Below are positions 55,585 through 64,000 of a stretch of 64,000 nt of DNA, one piece after another. Within the stretch, counting starts at the first letter, position 1. Each line of letters begins with the position of its first letter. The notes beneath the pieces were generated by a model. That model was not told where the DNA came from and did no database searches. It saw only the letters and a list, made by a program, of their open reading frames with translations. Source of the DNA: Chalara sp. BL73 (lineage: Eukaryota > Ascomycota > Leotiomycetes > Helotiales); contig CAKJVC010000057.1 of NCBI GenBank assembly GCA_918026815.1, forward strand, positions 372,001 through 436,000, read 5' to 3'. The position numbers and the translations under genes are program-made.

Positions 55585-56369
55585 AGAGGCTGGGATGACA
55601 CATTTAGCCTTGTTTAGAAAAGGACTGATTCTCTAAGTTCTGCATATAGAACACATTGTATAGCAATGCGTGAGGAATACCAGATATACACCCCAATGCC
55701 GCGAAGCTTATAAGAGATTGCAAGCGGGTCTCATGCACTTTCTATTAAGACAAGCTTGTTTTTCAAATTCCATTTAAGCAAGATTTGCTCTTTCATTTGG
55801 AGCATCTAATTTAACATCCTTGCGACGCGTTGATATTGCTCTGCAGGTTAGCCATCATTTACAATATCAAAATTAGTCCAGTGACTTCAGGCTTCTCCCA
55901 GCCTCGTGATCAACCAAAGTCATCGCAAAATGATCAAAAACGAAAAGCCTTAGGAATAGCCGAGTACAGATATCTAATCACGTGTAAAATGGTGCAGCTT
56001 ATGCCTGCAGGCCCAAGGAGCTGAAGTACGCCAACATGTTCCGCAGCAACATACGACCAATCAAATTATCCTCAAGTGCACCATAATTACACCTCTGCAA
56101 CAACAATGAGGCACCCAACCTTCACCCCACGAAATCTACCCCTCATTCTATGAGGCAGTGCCTAATAAATAGCAACTGGGCGTCTGCCATGAGCGCAACA
56201 CACCAATTAGTTATTGTTGCGTTGTCCGCACGATAGACGGGCGGCAGGGCTGCCTACATACACCATCGGGTAAGCGCTCGGGCGATATAAGATATACCGA
56301 ACGGTGTCTGCCCAAGGCTGTTTCTCTTCTCTCTTCTGTTTTCCCACCGTCCCTTTCACAAAGCGAACA
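55585..56369. promoter_or_regulatory. Upstream region of the Cys/Tyr-rich gene
   Basis: 785 bp without coding evidence. A CACGTG box is at 55979-55984. An upstream ATG-less open frame leads into the next gene. Confidence 0.35.
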
Positions 56370-57092
56370 ATGGCGCTTCAACTCCGGTCCTCCACCAGGG
56401 ACTACCCATCTCCAAACTATTACACGCCACCAGCAAACCTTTCCCTCTCGCTCCGCCGGCCCGCACACTGTACATGCCCTCACGGCACGCCACTTTCCGA
56501 GTGCTATTGCTACCGCCCATCAACCTCCTCCAGTTTGGTACGCTACGTCACGCCTCCGCCGGCATACAACAATCCGGTAATCTCAACCTCCATAAGCAAC
56601 ACCATTGCCAACACCAATAGCTGTTTCTACCGTTTGTGTCCCTACAGCCGCGCCTCCTTACCTTGCGCCTATAACAACTACAGCACGGAAGATGACTACT
56701 TCCTCGACGCGCAGCTAGACCGATTCGACAGACTCGATCTAGCAGACAGCGGCCCCTGTCCGTGTGGGTGTGACAGCCGGACCGCCGCTGAAGTACGCGC
56801 AAAAGAGGACTACGATGCGCGGGTCCTGAAGGCGAAAGCCGAGTACGATTTGAAGGTCGATCGGGCTTGGGAGATCCGGGAGGCGGAGAAGCGGAGCGCA
56901 CTACGGGAGGAGACGGTGAGTCTGTTTCATTTTCCCCTTTTCTTTGGTTATTATTTGAATGGGAAGAAGGAAATAAGTAAGAAGGCATGCATGGACTAAT
57001 TGGGGGAATAGTATCGGGAGAGGAGGTATCGTTCGCGGGCTCGGTATGATTCGCCAGATAGACGGCGGACAAGGATTAAACTGCTACATTGA
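56370..57092 (+). CDS. Cys/Tyr-rich hypothetical protein
   Basis: Two exons (56370-56915 and 57012-57092) joined in phase 0 give 208 residues. ATG at 56370 (GAACAATGG). The N-terminal half is rich in Tyr, Ser, Pro and Cys with repeated Cys pairs (CTCPHGTPLSECYCY, GPCPCGCDSR). The C-terminal half is a charged coiled-coil-like helix (EVRAKEDYDARVLKAKAEYD, REAEKRSALREET), ending with a basic Arg-rich tail (YRERRYRSRARYDSPDRRR). No signal peptide, no known domain. The composition suggests a soluble scaffold or nucleic-acid-associated protein, but this is a guess. Confidence 0.6.
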
Positions 57093-58046
57093 TGATTGAG
57101 GGCTTGGATTATGATGTGTGCAAATTGGAGTTCCATGATTATTTAGGATTATCTTACCTAGATGGAGCAGGAGAGCCTCATGAGGATATGTGGAGTTTTT
57201 TTGCTTGTATGATTCGATCTAGCGTTTCAGAGTGCATGTTACGTCGATAGGTTTCCCAAATGGGACGATCTAGCCCTTTCCTAACTAAGACTTTGTGTCG
57301 TCGTGTTTATTTCTTCTGCAAAATGCGTTATTAGATTTTTGAAATCTTGACCTTTTCAAATTTACCTTGTTGGGTTTCTCCATTCTTCCTAGAGCATTTG
57401 CGATGAATAGCCTTAATTGTGAAATCTTATTGGAATACCACATCCTGGTCTGGATCTACTCAGCCGGTCCAGAACAAAAGTGTCCATGTCGGCGTTGACC
57501 TCTAGCGTTGTAAGCACCGACTTAGGTGCGACTCCCCCTTCTTGGTACAAATTTTTCTCGGGCCTCTGAAATCTCAAAATAGTTGATGAAAACCATTCAA
57601 ATTTGGTTTTCTGGTTCCAGAGGTATGCATATCCGGCTCATTCTGGTAGTAAGACTTACATGGGAAGCTTCGGAGTTTGAAGCACCATCTGCATCTTGGG
57701 GAAAAGGCAGAGTGAAAAGAGCCACGTTGGAGAAATTTGAACGTCCAAATCATTGAGTGTATGTATACTGCTGTAATAGTTGAGTATTTTCATTCCAGCT
57801 TATAGCTCCACTCAGCTACAAGCAGGCTGACGAAGTCATGCTAGGCTTCAAACAGAAGTAATCGAGCTGGTATAATTTTATTTTAAACGATGGCTCAAAT
57901 TCTATTCTGCTTGCATTACTTGAAATAGAGTCACCACCTCTGATCCCTAGAGAAATGAACAAGAGCTCGGGATGCAGCTATATCGGTGTTGAATAATTAC
58001 TTATTTTCAAAGTGTTGAAAACGTGCACATGTACAGGCTATTAAGC
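57093..58046. other. Convergent gene-free interval
   Basis: 950 bp between the ends of two convergent genes. No open frame of interest. Confidence 0.4.
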
Positions 58047-58841
58047 CTACAGGTCATGACTCGAAATGATCGTAGCTGAGACATCGCCCAACTCTGCAAG
58101 CACCACCTGATACCAGTCAACTTCAAGAAATCTAGACATGTACAGATATCACTCACATCAACCAGCTGTTTTGCAGTAGCTCCAGGAACATCCCTATCAC
58201 CAATTGCATCTCTGACGACGGAAACATCGTATCCCAACTCAGCACCAATGCGGGACGTAGAGGATATGCAATTATGTGCCTAAAAGTCTCAGTAAGTAAC
58301 CTCTAATACACTGGCCGAGCTGCAAACCATATATCCAACGAGCACGATTTTCTTCGTTCCCAAGGCTTGGAGATGCTCGTGGAGAATTGTGTCGGAAAAT
58401 GAGCTCGGATGCGTCTTATGTACGACCTAGATATCATATAAGCCTTAGATACCTAGGTTAGGGGCTAAGCAAACATAAGACTAACTTTTTCGCCATCTAG
58501 CGGTGTCAATTCGGGAAATATCTCAGCTAACGGTGTTCCGGGGGTGAAGAGTGGTGCTCCGGCAGGAGTATCATGAACTATATGGACTATATCCCCCTTC
58601 GCGGCGCGATACTTCTCAAGGACAGAGAGAATATTAGGACGAGACTGCTCGAGATCGGCAATGGCGAGTAATCCATAATCATAGCTGGAGTTGTCAGCGC
58701 GAGCGTACGAACCCTGACGGTGGCAAAAGCCTACTCGTTTTGTGCATCAATGATAATCAAGACGCTGTCGGAAACTGTTGGCTTTGAGGGTGGGATTGCC
58801 AAAAAAGAACGGAAGGATTTGCCGGATTGTGGTTTGGACAT
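58047..58841 (-). CDS. Isochorismatase-family cysteine hydrolase
   Basis: Five exons (58735-58841, 58486-58684, 58328-58426, 58157-58279, 58047-58106) with introns of 47-60 nt give 195 residues. The triad characteristic of the family is visible: Asp in [10 protein letters not shown] (about 30), Lys in [12 protein letters not shown], and the nucleophile Cys in [13 protein letters not shown] (about 140). [20 protein letters not shown] and [13 protein letters not shown] complete the fold. Without the introns the reading frame is interrupted by stops, so the exon model is required. Family members hydrolyse isochorismate, nicotinamide, N-carbamoyl or peroxyureido compounds; the substrate here is unknown. 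A secreted role is unlikely, as no signal peptide is present. Confidence 0.87.
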
Positions 58842-59818
58842 CTTCAAAATGTAGAATGTGTTTGGCAATCGAAAAGTGATGAACTGGGATGAATAGGTAC
58901 TCAAAAAAGAAATATCCGTATCTTATGGTGTGATAATCAATATATCAGTCCATACCTCGGGCTGAATTACATGAATTTATACCGTTTTACGGCGTCTCAT
59001 CGGGGAATCACGCCTTGTAGAAGCCAAGAAGGCAAAATGCAACCTCGACAGCATCTTGACAACAATTTGCCCGTGGAATGAGCAACCTGGTCGACGCCTA
59101 CTGCTTGGCAGGCAATATCGGCTCATACTGTGATGGCTAATTCAATTCCCTGCTTTCTAGTTCCAATGAAATTAGATGGCTTATTCGGAGGCAGAAATAT
59201 AGCCTCGAACTAGGCGAACACATGCATGCCAATGTTAGTCAGCCATTCCAAGAATCAGCACGCTGAATAATTCAAGATTACTTAAGACTCCTTGCATAAA
59301 CAATTTCTTGGAGTGTGGACACCACCTCAATGCCAGCTCATCTACAAACCGTTATCATTCCCTACCCCCTGTCCTCAAATAAACATTCTCACTTCGCGCT
59401 TGCCTAGCTGAGCACTATCATACTCCTTGCCCATGCACATTCTCTCATAATGGATTTCTCGCTTATGTCGCTGAGTATCATTGTCTAGGGGATAGCTCAG
59501 ACAGAAAAACACTTTCTGCCAACCTTGATACCTAGTCATATGCGAACAGATCTAGAATAGTACTTAGTCAGCTCTCTACTGGTATTCTAGTAAAATACAC
59601 CCGCAGAATATCTTAGACATGTTAGTAATGAAACGGTACTTTCCCAACGTACATCCTCTACAATATCCAGTTCATCTCCCTCAGAATAAGTTATTTGACT
59701 CGAATTGGACACATATGGTGTGTACAAATTTAACTTGTTTAAGGCGAGCCTGGGCGATAAATCGATTGTGAGTTCTAATCTGGAAGCAGTACAGCATCAG
59801 ATAAATTCAAACTTATGG
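58842..59818. other. Gene-free interval
   Basis: About 980 bp with the isochorismatase promoter and the 3' end of the F-box-like gene. The 113-codon plus-strand frame at 59705-60046 is antisense to the gene that follows and has no motif. Confidence 0.4.
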
Positions 59819-61705
59819 CTATGTCACCAAAACGTACTTTGTGATGTCGAGATATGTGGCAAGGGTATCAACAAATTTAAGGCAATCCTGTTCGTCAAGT
59901 ATCAGCAACTGCCATTGATATATAATATAAAAGGCCTGAGGCTACGTACTGTCCATGACCCTGGATATCTTGCTCTAATTGGAGAAACCCATCTAATTAG
60001 CCTTAAATGTTGCCGAGCAGCGAGAGAGACACTGCTTAGGAAATGATGCAATTCGTAAGACATTTTGTCCTGTGGATCATTAGGAGGCTCTGCGAGCACG
60101 ACGAAGTAATTCTTCGAGTAGAACAATGGTTCGCAGATTCTCCTCATGGCATGAGATACGGATAGCAAGCTTGGAGGCTGCCAGCAAACACAGGTAGTTG
60201 ACGTGGCGCTATGTCGCGTCCAACAGCTATGTACCTGTATCAGATATTGTGGCCATAAAACTACCATGTAACACGATGCCGAGACTTACCAACAGGCTTG
60301 AAACCAGGTATCTGAGCATTTTTTGCAGCATTGGAAGTAACCTCTGCTCCAACCGCGCTCCCGGTAATGGCCTTCATACAAGTAGTGCCAGCCAATTTGT
60401 TGAACAAAATACACGTATGAGTGTCTTGGAAACTCAACGTATTTACCCAGATATGAATTTCGGCCGCCCAGGATGACTGCCAGAGCATGAGGTGCAATGA
60501 TATTGGTCTGTTCTAGAATTTTTATTTGTAGTTCATTTGGAAGATCCAAAAATCTGCGGAAAGAATTCATTGACTAAACATATTAGAGGCAATCTACTCG
60601 GTTATAAGAACGACTCGAGTGACTTACTCGACCAGTAACTTTCAAAGCTACCTTCTTTGAAAGCCTGTACAAGGCTCCATCTGTCCCATGAGAGCGAAGG
60701 TTTATTGCACAGTCTTTAAGAATAGGCAGGCGCAGCAATTGGGTAGTGACCTATTGAAACCATTAGCAGGCGAACCGTGATACCCGTACAAGGTTTCAGG
60801 GCTGCACATCAACTGGGACCCACCTCTTCAGCAACAGTCAAGTTGACGACATTACAAATCAGGGATAGCTTGAGGTCTTTTGACAGAGAAGAACTGGCCA
60901 AATAGTGACATAAAGCTGTCCAGTTATGAATAAGTGATTTTTGATCATGGCATACACGCAATTCTTTAGTTTTCTTGTTACTCCCCGAACTTTCACCAAT
61001 TTCCCAAAATGGCCGAGCATAGATACTCTCATGAGAAGCGAGTCTATAGGAGTAACTTTCTGCCGATTCTTAAGTTAGTATGACTTGTTCAGGGATTTGC
61101 AGGACTTGAACGTAACCCGGCCTCTAATCCTGCTCTATTTAGGGTCAAATATACGACCTACCGAATTCCTGGTCAACATTGAGATTGATTGTCAAAGATT
61201 TGATCCATCTCAAACATGTAGAATTTAGTGAAAGGAGGCCAGAGAGTCCACCTGCCTTTGCTCCATGAATGTAGAAGCGGTTTCTGGAGAAGAAGGCTTT
61301 TGATGCGTCGTGGGCAAGTCTGGGAGACACCCAGAGTAGATGACTGGGAACAGGATCGCAATCGCAAGGGAAGTCTAAGTCGTCATAACATCCATCTATA
61401 AGCCACCCATTCAAGAATATTTGACTTCTCGGAACATAGCCATGCAGAAAATGTGACACGCTTTGGCTCCATTCGCATAAATACTCTTCTTGAGGGAGTG
61501 GTTCTAGATCTGTGGAAAAGCCTAAATGGCTATCACTATTTTCTCGATCTACAAAGTTCAGATATACGATTCTATCTGTCAAGCCAGCAAAGTCGTAGAT
61601 GGAGCATCGTGTGCTGTAAGGAAGGTCAAAAAACCCCGATCCTTTGGGAGGCGTCCGCAGACGATCAGAAGAAAAGTAATCGTGGAGAGTGCCAGTTCTT
61701 TTCAT
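59819..61705 (-). CDS. F-box-like double-module fungal protein
   Basis: Six exons (61162-61705, 60824-61059, 60628-60750, 60290-60573, 59950-60208, 59819-59887) give about 504 residues, with all phases consistent. Residues about 20-40 (GFFDLPYSTRCSIYDFAGL) look like an F-box. A middle region (WTALCHYLASSSLSKDLKLS, LLRLPILKDCAINLRSH) leads to a second F-box-like start (SFRRFLDLPNELQIKILEQT). Then come a Cys-rich stretch (CCKKCSDTWFQAC, CCATSTTCVCWQPP) and SLLSVSHAMRRICEPLFYSK. I recall a Leotiomycete family with exactly this order. The start ATG at 60570 would give a shorter second protein, but the phase-0 splice from the exon upstream argues for one gene. The last exon (69 nt) and one acceptor (AAG versus GGCAG) are uncertain. 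The role may be substrate capture for ubiquitination. Confidence 0.68.
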
Positions 61706-62006
61706 TCTTTAAAACTAATTTTGAATGCCCATAGTATAGTTGTGAGATGAAAAATTAACATTGCGCGGAAATAACATCGGCGATTTTCTGCTGGTGAGGT
61801 CTCCAGCATTCCAACATTGGCGCTATTATAACCGAGATCCCGTGACAAAGCACACCTGCATCATAACACCAAACTTCAGACTACTAAAAATACTACTTAT
61901 GTCACGAAGCCAAATACAGGCGCTTTGAAAGCTATTTGTATGGTTCAATTACGGGAATACTAAACTAAAGAGAGAAGACAGAGCTCGATAAAGTATACTG
62001 CCTGAA
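61706..62006. promoter_or_regulatory. Upstream region of the F-box-like gene
   Basis: 300 bp without coding signal, directly upstream of the minus-strand F-box-like start. Confidence 0.35.
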
Positions 62007-62354
62007 ATGTTGTGGAAGCATGAAAAGACTCATGTGGAAGAAGCCGACGGCCCTGCTCCTGCTTCTGCTCCAGCGAACCTACTTGTGAAAGGTAGCCATA
62101 AAGCGGGAGAAGCACCCGCTCTATATACTTTTGGGTCTCCTTATCCTGTTGAACTACATTATCGCCAAGCTTCTAGCGCCTTGAACTCATCTTAGCAAGA
62201 ACCACCTACAGATATTAGTTCAGCCCGATTAGAGAATAGCGATGTTAAACGCTCTTCCTCCACACCGAATTCTCCTCCTCTTAGTTCGGGCAAAACTATT
62301 ATTCGAATTATTAAGCGAGAACACATACTCTTTACCTGGAAATTCCCCCCATAA
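62007..62354 (+). CDS. Doubtful small gene, possibly spliced
   Basis: ATG at 62007 opens MLWKHEKTHVEEADGPAPAS..., stopped by a TAG at 62193. The same frame continues beyond it without a stop for 52 codons (EPPTDISSARLENSD, SSSTPNSPPLSSGKTII) to a TAA at 62352. A 48-nt GT-AG segment (62148-62195), a multiple of three, would remove the internal stop and give about 99 residues. The sequence is polar and Pro/Ser-rich with no motif, so it could equally be a relic. Confidence 0.25.
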
Positions 62355-62544
62355 GGCTTTGATTGATACTTATATAACAGTAAAGAGCTAGTGTAACGTT
62401 CACCTTGTTAGTAGATCTTTCACCACACTTTATATAGTAAAATCGAAAGAGGCGACTTCTAAGCCAGCACATTTGCACCGCCGACAGCGCAGAGCTATGA
62501 AATAGAATGAATTCTCCCAAACACACTCGTGACTTGCAATATTT

Positions 62545-63259
62545 CTATTCTAGCAGCTTTGCATCCGTCTTCATAGCAACTGAAGTGTTTCTCGGTATAC
62601 CATCCAGGATACTGCCAACCGCCGCTTGAACCTCCTGGTAGACTGAAGTAGCCTTTCGTGAAGCATCAACTTGGATCACTCGGTTCTGCGCTTTGTAGTG
62701 GGTAATTACTGGCATGGTAATCTGGTTAAACGTTTCGAAACGTTTCTGCATGATGACAACACCGTCATCAAGCCGACTGGAAACCTTTGCACGGCTAAGA
62801 AGTCGATCCTGCAAAATATACTGGGGGCAATTTAAGAAAATGACTGAAAATGGGGCGGAGATTGTCGACTCGAATAATTCTGCTTGGTCCATCTTGCGCG
62901 GAAAACCTGTTTCCCCGAAGTTAGTCACTCGTTGAAGGCAGGGAGGAAACGGATGCCAAGAATATTCGAGACGACCTACCATCGACAAGGAACACAGAAA
63001 CACCCTCTTTCTCAGCCTCCTCGATCATTGCCGCCTTCAGAAGTGCAACTGTTATAGAAGGGGGTCCAACTCGCCCTTCAGCCATGTTCGCCTGGATAAT
63101 ACCGGCGTACTGGCTAGAAGGCTTATTAAGCTCCGCGCGTAAGATATCACCAATACTGAGATGGCAGAGTTGATAATTTTCAGCAAGAGTTTTGCATTGG
63201 GTACCCTTTCCAGCCCCTGGACCACCTAGAACAAAGAAAACCGTCCAGTTATAGCTCAT
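62545..63259 (-). CDS. ura6: UMP/CMP kinase (adenylate kinase family)
   Basis: Phosphorylates UMP (and CMP, dUMP) with ATP in pyrimidine nucleotide synthesis, in cytosol and nucleus. Two exons (62980-63259 and 62545-62906) with a 73-nt intron give 213 residues. The P-loop GGPGAGKGTQCKTLAENY is near the N-terminus, followed by HLSIGDILRAEL, VGPPSITVALLKAAM, VFLVDG|FPRKMDQAELF across the intron, LNCPQYILQDRLLSRAKVSS and RLDDGVVIMQKRFETF. The short LID region is typical of the UMP/CMP and short adenylate kinases. It is shorter and more diverged than the usual fungal Ura6, so it may be a paralogue; a different nucleoside monophosphate specificity is possible. Confidence 0.85.
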
Positions 63260-64000
63260 TTCTGGTTATGATTGATGTGCAGAATGGGGAACTTTGGAAA
63301 AGGATGATTAGTATGCTGATTGACTGGGAACAGCGAGAGCTTTGAGCGGTTGTTCGCAGAGGTTGTTCGTCCTTGTGGTTGTTCGGATGGGCGTTTGTGG
63401 GTAGAGCAGAGGTTCTGGGCATTGGAAGTCCTGTGCTTATTCTGAATCTGTAGGAGTTTGAACGATGGATGGCTCGCTAGCTTAAAAATATTTACCCAAT
63501 CTTAGGCTTGTGTGATTTGATCGTTGCTATTATGACAGGTAGCTGCACGTGATGTTTTGCCTTGGCCGACCAAAGTATTCTAAGCAAATAATAAATTCTC
63601 TTGTGGCATATAATTAAGGTGCTATTACATCTAGGATAGGGAAGCATCAAGCAGGGTTAGATCACGTGGGAAGCCCTGTGTTACGCCGTTTGTAATGAGT
63701 ATCTCGTGACGCAGACCTTCCATTCTTGGGCGTTTGAGTTCTTTACAAATAAAGGATGCTTCTTGATTCATGGGCTCTCGTAATCCTATGTTTTATTCAT
63801 ACACAAGATGATGTTTCCCTCGACAAATCACAGCACCGACAACTGAACAGATATGTGCTATTCACTCAAGTAAGGTTAGCACTTGCGAAACTTGTTGAAC
63901 AAACTGAGCGATTGGCTGTGTAGCGAGTCATCGACACACATTTGGAATTTATACCTCTTACAAACAGGTCAATAACAGGGCAGATATAACGTCCAAAGCC
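63260..64000. promoter_or_regulatory. Upstream region of the UMP/CMP kinase gene to window edge
   Basis: 740 bp with no coding evidence. CACGTG boxes lie at 63546-63551 and 63663-63668, about 290-400 bp before the kinase start. Confidence 0.4.

Noticed and set aside
61060..61161. tRNA-like GTTCAAGTCC word and GCAGGA...TCCTGC hairpin on the minus strand
   Set aside because: No matching T-stem, anticodon arm or acceptor stem. It lies inside an intron of the F-box-like gene.
2655..63668. CACGTG boxes in many intergenic regions (for example 2655, 8959, 21148, 39430, 44498, 53080, 54333, 54451, 55979, 63546, 63663)
   Set aside because: A hand estimate for this window length and composition gives about a dozen by chance, close to the number seen. 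Single sites may matter, but I do not claim enrichment.

Overview
The window reads as nuclear DNA of a filamentous ascomycete (Pezizomycotina). The reasons are short introns (mostly 45-90 nt) with GT...AG borders and CTAAC/CTGAC-type branch points, HET-domain genes, a Zn2Cys6 regulator, fungal-only families (LCL2, Cyk3, large secreted GH35) and long gene-free stretches. The mix of lineage-specific families (small Myb-like proteins, an F-box-like double-module protein, LCCL membrane protein) suggests Leotiomycetes/Helotiales. That placement is an inference.

Layout. 0-6 kb: a partial membrane protein running off the left edge, then an AT-rich, repeat-bearing gap and a HET gene with an unusual N-terminal domain. 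6-17 kb is a conserved core: LCL2 and mitochondrial ribosomal protein bL27m share a 259-bp divergent promoter, and the cytokinesis protein Cyk3 and a Sid1-like GCK-III kinase share an 840-bp one. 19-23 kb: an LCCL-domain membrane protein divergent from a QTRT2-like tRNA-guanine transglycosylase subunit. 23-34 kb is accessory in character: a membrane-anchored HET protein, a multi-pass membrane protein, a decayed Ser/Thr-rich membrane-protein gene, a decayed Myb-like gene beside an intact relative, an alpha/beta hydrolase and a second type of HET gene. 35-41 kb: a 15-exon secreted beta-galactosidase (GH35) and succinate dehydrogenase subunit C. 41-51 kb: three small C-terminally anchored proteins, a Zn2Cys6 factor divergent from a BAHD-type acyltransferase, and a fourth HET gene. 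52-64 kb: spliceosomal Dim1, a calmodulin-like protein, a Cys/Tyr-rich orphan, an isochorismatase-family hydrolase, an F-box-like double-module protein and a UMP/CMP kinase.

Many of these genes are split by introns, so I rebuilt them by reading splice sites and checking that reading phase and family motifs continue across each junction. Functional links visible from the layout are the Cyk3/Sid1 pair (both act in septation), the transcription factor/acyltransferase pair (possibly a minimal metabolic unit) and four HET genes of three architectures within 46 kb (non-self recognition). No rRNA, tRNA, CRISPR array or intact transposon was found by eye.
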